A DNA stretch of 64,000 nucleotides from Filimonas lacunae (GTDB lineage: Bacteria; Bacteroidota; Bacteroidia; Chitinophagales; Chitinophagaceae), in assembly GCF_002355595.1 (NCBI RefSeq), contig NZ_AP017422.1, positions 5,584,823 through 5,648,822 on the forward strand, written 5' to 3'. The position numbers and the translations under genes were made by a program. Positions 39,486 through 50,400 of this stretch are shown in pieces (the first letter of the stretch is position 1; each line of letters starts with the position of its first letter). The notes below the pieces were generated by a model. That model saw only the letters and a program-made list of their open reading frames with translations, made no database searches and was not told where the DNA came from.

Positions 39486-42400
39486 TTACAAGCCTATGTT
39501 AATGCCAAACACAATTGTTTTAGCCTGTGGTGCAGAATAAAAGTCTACTCCCTGGTTAATGTTTGTAGCCTGATAATCGGAGTTTACTTCCGGATCCCAG
39601 CCTTTGTATTTGGTAATGGTAAACAGGTTTTGTGCACGGGCATACACACGTATTCTTTCTATACCTATTTTATTCAACGCAGCTTTAGGCACATTAAAAC
39701 CCAGTGTTACTGCCTTTACACGCAGGTAAGCGCCGGAAGAAATGTATCTGCTCGATGGGTCTGTTCCATTGGCATAAAACAACCTGGCTTCGGGCACCAT
39801 AGTCACATCTCCTTCTTTTTTCCATGCAGCCAGCTGATCTACTGTTTGGTTATCAAAACCATTGCTGCCACTGGCACTCATATATTGGCCACCTCCATTG
39901 TATATTTTATTACCATGCACCCCCTGTAGTAACACATCCAGATCAAAGCCTTTGTAACTAAAGTTGTTACCAAAACCATAGATAAAATTGGGGTTAGGGT
40001 TACCTATCACCACTTCGGTAGCTGCGTTGTAACTATTGGTTAATGTTTTATCACGTGTACCGTCGCTTTTTACTGTATTTAACACATATAGTGCATCTCC
40101 ATTGGCGGGATCGGCTCCGGCAAACTCTTTGGCTACAAATACACCCAGGGGCTGGCCTTCCCTGGCACGGTTAACATTAGATGTACCCAGCTCTTGCCCC
40201 CCCAGGTTGGTTACCTTGTTTTTATTGGCAGAGAAATTAATGGTAGAGGTCCACTTAAAGTCACGTGTGATAACATTGGTAGTGTTCAGGGTTATTTCAA
40301 TACCCTTGTTGTTTAAGTTACCTACGTTTTTATACTGACTGGAAAAACCGGAAGTACCTGGTACTTCCACACTCAATATCAGGTCTTTTGTTTTGCGCTG
40401 GTATACCTCAATTTCAAAGCCAATGCGGTTTTTCAGAATACTACCTTCTATCCCCAGATCGGCCCCTGTAGATGTTTCCCATTTTAAACTGGGGTTAGCC
40501 AACTGGTAGGTAGTTTGGCCAGGCTGTCCACCATAAGCCGCATCACCTGTGTATAAACCCTTAGAAGCAAAATCGCTGATATTATCATTTCCGGTAACAC
40601 CATAGCTGGCTTTCAGTTTCAGGAAATTAATCCAGTTGGCTCCTTTTAAGAAAGTTTCGTCGCTCATGATCCAACCAGCCGACACGGCAGGAAAGAAGCC
40701 ATAGCGGTTATTGGTTCCAAAACGGGACGAACCATCAATTCTGCCACTTACGCCTAACAGGTATTTATTGTTGAACTTATAGTTGGCGCGTAGAAAATAA
40801 GATAACAAAGTGTTGCTGGTAGAACCGCCGCTGGCATCTGTTTTAGAAGCTGCGCCGGACAATGTTTTATAAGCATCGCCCGGAAACTGTTCGCCCGAAG
40901 CAGTGCTATATACCTGGTTCCTGTTCTGATAGCTCATACCAAATGTGGCATCTATGGCATGCACTCCATTAAAGGTTTTGTTATAAGCGAAATAACTGTT
41001 GGTGTTAATATTGATCATTTGTGTGGTGGAATAAGTACCAGAACCATTAGCGGCGCCTGTGTTACGGGCAGTAAGGCGTCCGTAGTAACTGTCTTCTGTC
41101 TGGTTTAACTGATCCATACCCAGCTCGGTGCGAAAGGTAAGCCCACTTAATACATTCACATTTAAAAAGGCATTACCAATGGTTCTGTTCACCAGTGTAT
41201 GATAGTAAGCATTCTCTACATCCAGTAAAGGATTATAATACACCGGGTAGTTGGTGTTAGGCGCATCGGCATCTAAATCCAGCGCACCACTGGTAAGCCC
41301 AGTGCGCGGATCAATTACCGGGGTGATAGGAGATAACGCGATAATCTGCAAAGGAGTAGAAAACGCATTATCGTTAGATACCCGGTAGTTTAACGAACGG
41401 GCAAAACTCATATTAATACCCGTAGTAAGCCAGTCTTTTACTTTGTGTTCAATATTCAGCCTGGCACCGTATCTCTTGTAACTGTTGGCTATTAAGATGC
41501 CTTTCTGATCAAGATACTGACCTGAAAAATAGATCTTGGTTTTGTCTGTGCCACCTGTAACACTAAAATCGTATTGCGACATAGGTGCAGTACGAAGCAC
41601 CTGGTCTTGCCAGTTTGTATTGATTTTACCGGTTTCCCAATCATCAGTACCTGCCGAGTAACGTGTCATGCGCGATGCTACATAACTGTCATAATCATCC
41701 AGCGCATCCTGCAGCGTGTTGTAATAACCTGCTGCATAATCCTGTTTAGCAGCACCTATGCCCGCCTGCTTAAAGTATTCCACATATTGTGTGGCATTCA
41801 TAAACTCTCTGCGGTGAGTAGGTTTTTGAAAACCAGAGAAATAACCCAGCTCCACCTTGGAGGTTCCTGCCTTTCCTTTTTTGGTAGTGATAATTACCAC
41901 GCCATTTGAACCTCTTGAACCATAGATAGCAGCTGCCGATGCATCTTTTAATATTTCGATAGACTCAATATCATTCATATTGATATCAGCAAGGGCATTG
42001 GTAGAAGCGCTGGTGCTGGACATATCATCTGTAGTAATAGGAATACCATCTACTACATACAGCGGCTCGTTACCCGCTGTTACTGAGCTGGCGCCGCGTA
42101 TACGAATATTAATGCCCTGGCCCAGTTTACCGTTTTGCTGGCTTACCTGCACACCTGCCGCGCGGCCCTGTAAGGCGCTTTCAAAACTGGTGGCCGGCGT
42201 GTTGGCAATGTCTTTACTGGCTACTTTAGCCACAGAGCCCGTAACATCACGTTTAGCCTTAGTACCATAACCTACTACCACTATTTCGCTCAGCGATTCG
42301 CCGGATGGCTCCAGCGCCACGTTGATAGTTTCCTGTGCACCAATAGTAATAGTTTGTGTTGCATACCCCACATACAGCACCTGCAATTGTTTGGTTTTGG

Positions 42401-42608
42401 CATCTACCAGGATGGAAAAGGAACCATCCGCAGCAGAAATAGCAGAAGCACTGCTGTTTTTGGCATGAATAGTAGCTCCCGATATGGGGGCGCCATCTTT
42501 TACATCCGTAATTTTTCCTTTGATTGCTTTAGTTTGGGCCGAAGCGGTAAAAGCTGTAAGCAACAGCAATGCACAAAGCCCCATCAGACTTGAAAACTGT
42601 TTTCTCAT
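39486..42608 (-). CDS. SusC/RagA family TonB-linked outer-membrane protein
   Basis: A 1040-residue protein from the ATG at 42608 (MRKQFSSLMGLCALLLLTAF, a signal peptide; another ATG lies two codons upstream). After the signal comes the carboxypeptidase-like domain (KGKITDVKDGAPISGATIHA), then the SusC signature SEIVVVGYGTKAKRDVTGSV, a plug with GASSVTAGNEPLYVVDGIPI, ASAAAIYGSRGSNGVV and the barrel. It takes up ligand passed by SusD, driven by TonB. No ECF sigma/anti-sigma pair is nearby, so its regulator must be elsewhere. Confidence 0.95.
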   Translation of the reverse strand: MRKQFSSLMGLCALLLLTAFTASAQTKAIKGKITDVKDGAPISGATIHAKNSSASAISAADGSFSILVDAKTKQLQVLYVGYATQTITIGAQETINVALEPSGESLSEIVVVGYGTKAKRDVTGSVAKVASKDIANTPATSFESALQGRAAGVQVSQQNGKLGQGINIRIRGASSVTAGNEPLYVVDGIPITTDDMSSTSASTNALADINMNDIESIEILKDASAAAIYGSRGSNGVVIITTKKGKAGTSKVELGYFSGFQKPTHRREFMNATQYVEYFKQAGIGAAKQDYAAGYYNTLQDALDDYDSYVASRMTRYSAGTDDWETGKINTNWQDQVLRTAPMSQYDFSVTGGTDKTKIYFSGQYLDQKGILIANSYKRYGARLNIEHKVKDWLTTGINMSFARSLNYRVSNDNAFSTPLQIIALSPITPVIDPRTGLTSGALDLDADAPNTNYPVYYNPLLDVENAYYHTLVNRTIGNAFLNVNVLSGLTFRTELGMDQLNQTEDSYYGRLTARNTGAANGSGTYSTTQMININTNSYFAYNKTFNGVHAIDATFGMSYQNRNQVYSTASGEQFPGDAYKTLSGAASKTDASGGSTSNTLLSYFLRANYKFNNKYLLGVSGRIDGSSRFGTNNRYGFFPAVSAGWIMSDETFLKGANWINFLKLKASYGVTGNDNISDFASKGLYTGDAAYGGQPGQTTYQLANPSLKWETSTGADLGIEGSILKNRIGFEIEVYQRKTKDLILSVEVPGTSGFSSQYKNVGNLNNKGIEITLNTTNVITRDFKWTSTINFSANKNKVTNLGGQELGTSNVNRAREGQPLGVFVAKEFAGADPANGDALYVLNTVKSDGTRDKTLTNSYNAATEVVIGNPNPNFIYGFGNNFSYKGFDLDVLLQGVHGNKIYNGGGQYMSASGSNGFDNQTVDQLAAWKKEGDVTMVPEARLFYANGTDPSSRYISSGAYLRVKAVTLGFNVPKAALNKIGIERIRVYARAQNLFTITKYKGWDPEVNSDYQATNINQGVDFYSAPQAKTIVFGINIGL

Positions 42609-43061
42609 TTGCATTAGATTTTAATAAACAATACAGAACCAATAGACAGGCAGTCGGTTATATAAGGGGAAGGGACAACAACTTTATTGAACAGGCTATA
42701 TTATTTACTTACTGTGCATACGCTGGAATTTGTTCTGTAGGAACAAGGAACGTTGTGCTACTCGCGCTGCTTCTTAACGGCAGGTAATAAAATGTGGTAA
42801 AAACAGGATACGGATTTCTCATGTGCATGTGCTTGGTAAAATAAACCCAGATGATAAAGCAGTACTTTAATACCTGGTATGTGCGTTAGTGTTAAGGGAA
42901 AGTTAAGCAATATAATTCAAAAGGAAGCAATGCAAATAGATAAAACGGTAAAAAACAACGACAAAACAAGCACAATAAGAGAATTAAAATAATTTTAATG
43001 TTACCAAACAGCAATTTTACACTTCAACCATACCCGAAAACAACACATTAAATAAATTACA
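42609..43061. other. Intergenic region between divergent susC and ggt
   Basis: About 450 bp without gene. It holds an inverted repeat TTGTTC-N5-GAACAA (42730-42746) some 120 bp before susC, possibly a regulator site. The 150 bp before ggt are AT-rich. I see no clear TAnnTTTG box in either direction. Confidence 0.4.
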
Positions 43062-44777
43062 ATGAGAAAATTATCCTGCCTTTTTATCCTATTTACCTGG
43101 CTATTTCTCCCGGCATATTCTCAGTCTAAAAACAAAACCACCCTAACATCAATTGATGCCTATCACTACCAGGTGAAAAAAGAGAGTGTTTATACAAAAG
43201 CAGCCGTTGCCTGCGCTCACCCCCTTGCCAGTGAAGTGGGTGCTTATGTAATGCAAAAAGGTGGTAACGCGTTTGACGCAGCCATTGCTACCCAGCTGGC
43301 GCTGGCAGTAGTGTACCCTGGAGCAGGCAATATAGGCGGTGGTGGCTTTTTAATAGCCCGTAAAAAAGATGGCAAACTGCTGGGACTGGACTACCGTGAG
43401 CAAGCCCCTGCCAAAGCCAGCCGCGACATGTACCTGGATGGTGCAGGTAATGCGCAAACCCAACTATCGCAAAACGGGCGGCTGGCAGCCGGTGTACCAG
43501 GCACGGTGGCGGGTTTATTTGCCACTCTCCCTTATGCCAAACTATCCTTTACGCAACTGATACAACCTGCTATTCAACTGGCAGAAAACGGTTTCGTTAT
43601 TACCGAAAAAGAAGCCACCAACTTAAATAAAAGCCAGGAAGCTTTTATACAATATAATAGTGTAATACCTGTTTTTGTAAAAAGTGTACCCTGGAAAGCC
43701 GGAGATACCCTGGTACAAAAAGAGCTGGCCAACACGCTAAAAAGGATACAAGCCAATGGCGCTAAAGGATTTTATGAAGGAGAAACAGCCGATTTGATAG
43801 TAGCAGAAATGAAAAAGGCCAACGGCATTATCACTAAAGAAGACCTGGCAGCTTATACAGTAAAAAAGCGCATTCCCCTGGAATTTGATTACCGGGGCTA
43901 TCATATTGCAGGATTCCCCCCTCCCAGCAGTGGCGGTATTATTTTATGGCAGGTGATGAAAATGATAGAAAGTTATCCTATGAGCAGTTATGGTTTTCAA
44001 AGCACGCAGGCTACGCAGTTAATGGTGGAAGCAGAACGCAGGGCGTATGCAGATAGAGCTAAACACATGGGTGATCCTGATTTTTTTAAGGTACCGGTAG
44101 ACTCCCTGGTAAGTAAGTATTACATCGCTCAACGTATGCACACTTTTACCCCCGGCAAAGCTACCCCCAGCAGCAATATTCCGAAAAGCAGTTTTCCGGA
44201 AAGCGAAGAAACCACCCACATCAGCATTTATGATAAGGAAGGCAACATGGTAAGTATTACCACTACTTTAAACGGCAGCTACGGCAGCAAAACGGTAGTA
44301 GGTGGTGCCGGCTTTTTACTGAATAATGAAATGGACGATTTTAGCATTAAACCAGGTGTGCCCAATATGTATGGCGCAGTGGGTGGAGAAGCCAATGCCA
44401 TTGCACCCGGCAAGCGAATGTTAAGCAGTATGTGCCCGGTGCTGGTTACTAAAAATAATAAGCCTTACCTGGTAGCAGGAACACCGGGTGGCACTACCAT
44501 TCCTACTTCCGTTTTTCAAACGCTGGTAAACATGATAGACTTTACAATGACACCAGCCGATGCGGTGAATAAACCTAAATTCCATCACCAATGGCTACCG
44601 GACGAAGTCTATATAGAAAAAGGATTTCCGGAAACCACTAAACAGGAAATGATAAAAATGGGTTATCACTTTACAGACAGGGCTGCTATAGGCAGAACTG
44701 AAGTAATTTGCACACAGGGTAACCGGATATCTGTTGCTGCTGATATCCGTGGCGATGATAGTGTAGCCGGTTTTTAA
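43062..44777 (+). CDS. ggt: Gamma-glutamyltransferase
   Basis: A 571-residue preprotein with signal peptide (cleavage near AYSQ, residue 21). The nucleophile is Thr384 in EETTHISIYD, where the chain cuts itself into large and small subunits. GGNAFDAAIATQLAL, YPGAGNIGGGGF, GFPPPSSGGI and SSMCPVL are conserved. It transfers or hydrolyses the gamma-glutamyl group of glutathione in the periplasm. The next two genes follow on the same strand at 19 and 15 bp, forming a small operon. Confidence 0.95.
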   Translation: MRKLSCLFILFTWLFLPAYSQSKNKTTLTSIDAYHYQVKKESVYTKAAVACAHPLASEVGAYVMQKGGNAFDAAIATQLALAVVYPGAGNIGGGGFLIARKKDGKLLGLDYREQAPAKASRDMYLDGAGNAQTQLSQNGRLAAGVPGTVAGLFATLPYAKLSFTQLIQPAIQLAENGFVITEKEATNLNKSQEAFIQYNSVIPVFVKSVPWKAGDTLVQKELANTLKRIQANGAKGFYEGETADLIVAEMKKANGIITKEDLAAYTVKKRIPLEFDYRGYHIAGFPPPSSGGIILWQVMKMIESYPMSSYGFQSTQATQLMVEAERRAYADRAKHMGDPDFFKVPVDSLVSKYYIAQRMHTFTPGKATPSSNIPKSSFPESEETTHISIYDKEGNMVSITTTLNGSYGSKTVVGGAGFLLNNEMDDFSIKPGVPNMYGAVGGEANAIAPGKRMLSSMCPVLVTKNNKPYLVAGTPGGTTIPTSVFQTLVNMIDFTMTPADAVNKPKFHHQWLPDEVYIEKGFPETTKQEMIKMGYHFTDRAAIGRTEVICTQGNRISVAADIRGDDSVAGF

Positions 44778-44796
44778 CCCTTCTAAAAAACAACAT

Positions 44797-45318
44797 ATGG
44801 AAGCAACTTTTTTAAAGGACGTGATTAAACGGTTTAAGAACTACAAAGAGTTGGGCGATAAAACGCTGGCTCAACTGAATGATAAAGACCTGTTTTTTCG
44901 CCCCTCGCCTGCCAGCAATAGCATTGCTTTGATTATACAGCATATGTATGGCAATATGATGAGCCGCTGGACCAACTTTTTAACCGAAGATGGAGAAAAA
45001 CACTGGCGCAGCCGGGATAAGGAATTTGAAGAAATGACCGACAGCAAAGCAGATGTTATTGCGTTCTGGAATGGAGGATGGGAATGCCTGATCACGACAC
45101 TGGAATCGCTGCAGCCGGAAGATCTGGACAAAACCATTTACATACGCACAGAACCTTTAACGGCTTATGATGCTATATTAAGGCAACTGGCACACTACCC
45201 TTACCATGTAGGCCAGATTATCACTATTGCCCGCATGCTGAGAGATGATAACTGGCAAAGCCTGAGCATAGCCAAAGGCGAAAGTGATGCATTTAATAAA
45301 AACATGGGCATGCAATAA
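44797..45318 (+). CDS. DinB-like (DUF1572) protein
   Basis: A 173-residue protein of the DinB/DUF1572 four-helix fold. The three metal-binding His are likely His49 (IQHMYG) and His133/His137 (LAHYPYHVGQ). Members are thiol-transferase-like or of unknown activity. It has no signal peptide, so it is cytoplasmic. It is 19 bp after ggt; whether the two share thiol chemistry is speculation. Confidence 0.85.
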   Translation: MEATFLKDVIKRFKNYKELGDKTLAQLNDKDLFFRPSPASNSIALIIQHMYGNMMSRWTNFLTEDGEKHWRSRDKEFEEMTDSKADVIAFWNGGWECLITTLESLQPEDLDKTIYIRTEPLTAYDAILRQLAHYPYHVGQIITIARMLRDDNWQSLSIAKGESDAFNKNMGMQ

Positions 45319-45333
45319 CCATAAACATCACCT

Positions 45334-46341
45334 ATGCTACAAACAACAGGTACACCCACACGCACTATATATGTCAATGGCAGGGAGTACCTGTTTTTTT
45401 CGGGCTATGCCTACCTTGGCATGCACCAGGTACCCGCTTTTACCGAGCTGGTAAAAGAAGGAATAGATAGATACGGGCTCAGCTTTCCTTCTTCCCGCAT
45501 ATCCAACACCAGGCTGGATTTATTTGCACAAATGGAGCAACTTTTATCTGTTATCACAGGTAAAGAAGATACTGTATGTATGGCTTCGGGTTTCAGTGCC
45601 GGTACACTGGCGGGGAGCCTGCTAACCGAACCGGTGCTGGCAGCCCCCGGCACACATCCTGCCGTGTACAAGCTTACCCCTTCCGGTTTGCCTTATGCTA
45701 TCTGGACGCAAGCGGTACAGGCACAACATGCTGCGGTGTCTATAGTAGCAGATGCGATAGACATCTTTACTCCTGCATTACACAGTTTCGACTTTTTGCA
45801 TCATCATCCCTGGTTAACCGTGCTGGTAGATGATTCGCATGGCATTGGCATTACAGGAGAACATGGTGAAGGAGTAAGCAGCCGTTTACCGGCAAAAGTG
45901 CCGGCTGTTATTACTTACAGTTTATCCAAAGCTTTTAATTTGATTGGTGGCGCTATCAGTTGCAGTAAAGAACAGGCCGCACAGTTAAGGCAGCAACCCG
46001 CCTACACTGCTTCTACTTCTTTATCACCTGCCTTTATGTATGCTTTCATACAGGGACAGGACTTGTATGCCGCGCAGCGAAATCAACTGCATAAAAACAT
46101 AGCTTTGTTTATAGAGCTGATTCAATCACTGCCCGGCATTCATTATCACCAACAGCTACCCATGTTTGTGTTGCCCGATACGGTGCACGAACAACAGTTG
46201 TTGGATCGGGGCATTGTAATCTCTTCTTTCGCCTACCCCAATGCTACAGGTAAAAAAATACAAAGGGTTGTTATCAACGCCCTGCATACCGAAGCCGATT
46301 TGCACAACCTGGCAGGGGTACTGCAAAAAATACTGGCTTAA
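45334..46341 (+). CDS. PLP-dependent acyltransferase/aminotransferase (AONS-like)
   Basis: A 335-residue fold-type I PLP enzyme of the alpha-oxoamine synthase group (8-amino-7-oxononanoate synthase, serine palmitoyltransferase, KBL). Motifs are VDDSHGIGITGEHGEG (about 165-180) and SLSKAFNLIGGA, with the Schiff-base Lys199. It is shorter than BioF (about 385), mainly in the N-terminal part. No other biotin gene is near, so I do not call it BioF. The actual acyl-CoA and amino acid are unknown. Confidence 0.75.
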   Translation: MLQTTGTPTRTIYVNGREYLFFSGYAYLGMHQVPAFTELVKEGIDRYGLSFPSSRISNTRLDLFAQMEQLLSVITGKEDTVCMASGFSAGTLAGSLLTEPVLAAPGTHPAVYKLTPSGLPYAIWTQAVQAQHAAVSIVADAIDIFTPALHSFDFLHHHPWLTVLVDDSHGIGITGEHGEGVSSRLPAKVPAVITYSLSKAFNLIGGAISCSKEQAAQLRQQPAYTASTSLSPAFMYAFIQGQDLYAAQRNQLHKNIALFIELIQSLPGIHYHQQLPMFVLPDTVHEQQLLDRGIVISSFAYPNATGKKIQRVVINALHTEADLHNLAGVLQKILA

Positions 46342-46342
46342 T

Positions 46343-47404
46343 TTAGTTAATGTAAATGTCTATAGCGGTTTCACCACTCGCTTTAATATATCCACGATAC
46401 ATGCCTTTGGTATTAAACGGCATGGCTATGTTGCCTTGTTTGTCTACTGCAATTAAACCGCCATCGCCCCCTAAGGCACTCAGTTGTTTCATAATCATTT
46501 CGTTGGTGGCCTGCTGTAAAGTTTCTCCTGCCAGCTCTATACGGTCGCTCACACTTTTGGCCATTACCAACCGTATAAAAAACTCGCCCCAGCCGGTGCA
46601 ACTGATAGCACAGGTTTTATTATTAGCATAAGTGCCAGCTCCTATAATAGGAGCATCCCCTATTCTTCCATATTTTTTATTGGTCATGCCCCCCGTGCTG
46701 GTGGCGGCTGCCAGGTTGCCCTTTGTGTCCAGGGCCACTGCGCCTACCGTGCCATATTTGTAATCCCGGTTGCCTGGTTGCTTTAACAGGACATGAACAC
46801 TGTCGTGATCTAAACGGGTCTTTGCAGAGTCCAGTTGTCTGGCGCGTTGCAATCCTTTCCAGCGTTCTTCGGTATAGAAATAAGAAGTGGGCACTATGGA
46901 GCAACCGCTTTTAGCGGCAAATTGTTCGGCCCCTTTGCCCGTCATCATTACATGTTCACTTTTTTCCATGACGGCCCGGGCGGCAGTAATGGGATTTTTG
47001 ATGGTGGTTACTCCTGCTACTGAACCGGCCTGCAGGTTACTGCCATTCATAATAGCGGCATCCATCTCGTTCTTGCCTTCATTCGTAAACACAGCTCCTT
47101 TGCCTGCGTTGAATAAGGGATTGTCTTCCATCACCTTTACGGCCGCTTCTACAGCATCCAGGGCATTGCCGCCTTTTTTCAAAATGGCATTGCCGGCAGC
47201 CAAAGCATCCTGCAAGCCCTTACGGTAGGCTTTTTCCTTTTCAGGCGTCATCTGTTCTTTTACAATAGTTCCGGCTCCGCCATGTATCACCAGCACATAA
47301 CGGGTGCTGTCACCTCCCTGCCAGGCAAAAGCAGGCATGCCCCATAGCATTATTACAACTGCTATAACCCCACTCATCACTATTGAAAGGCTGTTTTTTC
47401 TCAT
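46343..47404 (-). CDS. Isoaspartyl peptidase / L-asparaginase (Ntn hydrolase)
   Basis: A 353-residue protein with signal peptide (to about residue 28). VIHGGAGTI near the start and NAGKGAVF fit plant-type asparaginase/isoaspartyl peptidase. The nucleophile is Thr219 in YKYGTVGAVALD, where autocleavage makes two subunits; STGGMTNKKYGRIGDAPIIG follows. It hydrolyses isoaspartyl dipeptides and asparagine, here probably in the periplasm. It ends 1 bp from the stop of the PLP enzyme on the other strand, a tight convergent pair. Confidence 0.93.
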   Translation of the reverse strand: MRKNSLSIVMSGVIAVVIMLWGMPAFAWQGGDSTRYVLVIHGGAGTIVKEQMTPEKEKAYRKGLQDALAAGNAILKKGGNALDAVEAAVKVMEDNPLFNAGKGAVFTNEGKNEMDAAIMNGSNLQAGSVAGVTTIKNPITAARAVMEKSEHVMMTGKGAEQFAAKSGCSIVPTSYFYTEERWKGLQRARQLDSAKTRLDHDSVHVLLKQPGNRDYKYGTVGAVALDTKGNLAAATSTGGMTNKKYGRIGDAPIIGAGTYANNKTCAISCTGWGEFFIRLVMAKSVSDRIELAGETLQQATNEMIMKQLSALGGDGGLIAVDKQGNIAMPFNTKGMYRGYIKASGETAIDIYIN

Positions 47405-47490
47405 ACAAAAATCTTTTATAAAATTTTATCGTTGTTAACTGTTCACATCACTCGCCTATCTGCCCGCTTATCACTATTTTTATCGTTCAA

Positions 47491-50400
47491 ATTACGCAGC
47501 TTCTGAAGAAATTTCTGAAAATAACGGGTCGAACCTTTCTTACACTACTGGCAATTCTATTGCTGGCCTGGTTGTTAATTCAGACCGAAACTGTACAAAA
47601 CTTCATCATACGCAAGGTTACCACCCGGTTGTCGAAAGATTTGAATACCGAAGTGCGTATTGACCATGTAAGCCTTACTTTCTTTAATAAGATGAACCTG
47701 GAAGGTACTCTTATCAAAGATTTGAATAAAGACACTTTGCTGTATGCCGGCAAACTGAAAATACGGATTACAGATTGGTTTTTCTGGAAAACAAAGGCAG
47801 ATTTGAAATATGTAGGGTTAGAAGACGCGGTTATCCATACCTCCCGTAAGGACAATATCTGGAATTACCAGTTTATCATTGATCACTTTGCATCTACCGA
47901 CACCCTGCCTAAAAAGGAAAAGAAAAGCACACTGGACCTGAACCTGAAAAAGGTGGATTTAAAAAATGTGGATTATATCAGCAACGACCTGTGGGTGGGT
48001 GAAAGAATGCAGGTAAAGCTGGGTAGCCTGTTACTGGATGCGGATAAGATTGATTTTTCTAAAAAGATATTCCAGGTAAATGATGTTACTATTGACAAGC
48101 CCTACTTTACCATACAGGACTTCGATGGTTTGCGTCCTCCCAAAAAATCTACGGGTCAGCCAGTAAAAGATACCGGCATGTATTTTAACGGGGCCGACAT
48201 ACTGGTGCAGGCGGGGCATATTAAAATTACCAACGGCTTTTTTTCCATAGGCAAGCAGGTGCCCAACTCCGATCCCGGATGGTTTGACGGGTCAAATATT
48301 GTGTTCTCGAATATCAACACCCTGATTACGGGCTACACGTTTATTAAAGACACCATGCGGGCCAATATTAATATAGCTGCTAAAGAGCGTTCGGGCCTGG
48401 ATGTAAAACAGCTGAAAGCCCAGTTCAGGTTTACGCCCCAGATTATGGAGTTTAACAAGCTGGACCTGCGCACCAACAAATCGCACCTGCATAATTACTA
48501 TGCTATGAAGTATCGTGACTTTAACGATGACATGGGCGAGTATATTGACAATGTAGTGATGGAAGCACGCTTTAACAGCTCGGATGTACACTCTGATGAC
48601 ATTGCGTATTTTGCTCCGGAGCTGCGCACCTGGCATAAGCAGGTTACCATGAGTGGCCGTTTTAACGGTACCGTGGCCGACTTTAACGTGAAAGACATGT
48701 TTATGCGAGGCGGGGACGCCACCTACCTTAGCGGCGATTTTGGCATGAAGGGGTTACCTGATATTGATAAAACCAATATTACTTTAACCAAAGGGGTTGC
48801 CCAAACCAACTATGCCAATGCCACGGCGTGGTTGCCGCCTATAAAAGGAGTGACCAATCCAAACCTGGCAGCTTTAGGCAATGTGCAGTTTCGTGGCGAC
48901 TTTAAGGGCACTATCCATAGTTTTACCACCACCGGTAATATCAGCACTGCTTTAGGCGGTTGCTATACCAACACCACGTTACGCCTACCTGTGAAAGGTG
49001 AACCCACTTACGAGGGTAACATAACCACTCAACAGTTTAACCTGGGTAAGTTTATAGATGTGCCTTCTATTGGACGCGTAAGCTTTAATGGTAAAATAGC
49101 CGGCAGCAGCTTTGACCTGGATAAGATTAAAACCTCCCTGGATGGTTCGTTTAACCAGTTTGAGTTTAACGACTATAGTTACACCAACCTTATTTTCAAC
49201 GGCAACATACAAAAGAAAAATTTTGACGGGGAGTTTAAAGCCAACGACCCTAACTTTAGTTTTACCAGTAACATCCAGATTGATTTAAAAGACTCTGTTC
49301 CGCATGTAAACATACTGGGCGACCTTGCACAATCTAATTTGCAGGCGTTGCATTTTACCAATACCGATTTTCGTTTAACAGGATTATTTGACCTTGACTT
49401 CTATGGCCTGAACATTGACCAGTTTATGGGGTCGGCCAAATTACTGAACGCCGGGTTAATACACGACAGCACACGTTTAAGCTTTGACTCGTTAACTATT
49501 ACGGCTAATTACGATACCGCCAACAGGCGTGTGCTTGCGGTAACCAGTAATGAATTTGACGTATTGATCCGGGGCAGATATACCTTGCTGGATTTGCCTA
49601 ACAGCTTTCAGTTGTTCCTGAATAAATACTTTCCATCGTATTTTAAAGCGCCTGCCCAAACACCCAAAGACCAGCGCTTTATGGTTACACTGAAAACGCG
49701 GAATTTTGAAAGTTATACCCGTGTGTTAGACCCTAAGCTTTCCGGGCTGAACAATGCCACGTTAATGGGAGCTATTAACACCCAGGATTCGGGCACTTTT
49801 TTCCTGCGTACAAACATCCCTTATGTAAAATATGATAGTTATATGCTGGAAAACGCCCGCCTGCAAGGTCGTGGCGATTCCATTAAGCTAAAGCTATCGG
49901 GTGATGTGGGTAAGGTGTATGTAGGCGACAGTTTGTTTTTTCCTAATACCACGCTGAACATACAATCAGAGAAAGATCACTCTGACATTAAGATAAAAAC
50001 CAGTGCCAACACCACGCTAAACAATGCCGAGCTGAATGCAGATGTGTATACGCTGGAAGATGGTGTGCGCATTAACTTTCAGCCCTCTTCGTTTGTAGTG
50101 AATGATAAAAACTGGATGCTGGAAAAAGAAGGCGAACTGATAATACGTCAGAATTTTGCATCCGCCAGCAACGTACGCTTTACACAAGGTTTCCAGGAAA
50201 TGACCGTGGAAACCGAAGAGGATGAAGGTACCAACAACAGCACCCTGGTGCTGAAACTGAAAGATGTGAACCTGGGCGACTTTACGCCCCTGTTTACGAA
50301 AAAGCCGCGTATGGAAGGTATTGCCAACGGCAACATTCACATGCACGATTTCTTTGGCAAATTTAAGCTGGATGGTGATTTACGTGCCGACCAGTTTCGT

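Noticed and set aside
45334-46341. BioF (biotin synthesis)
   Set aside because: The protein is short for BioF and no other biotin gene is adjacent; only the superfamily is safe.
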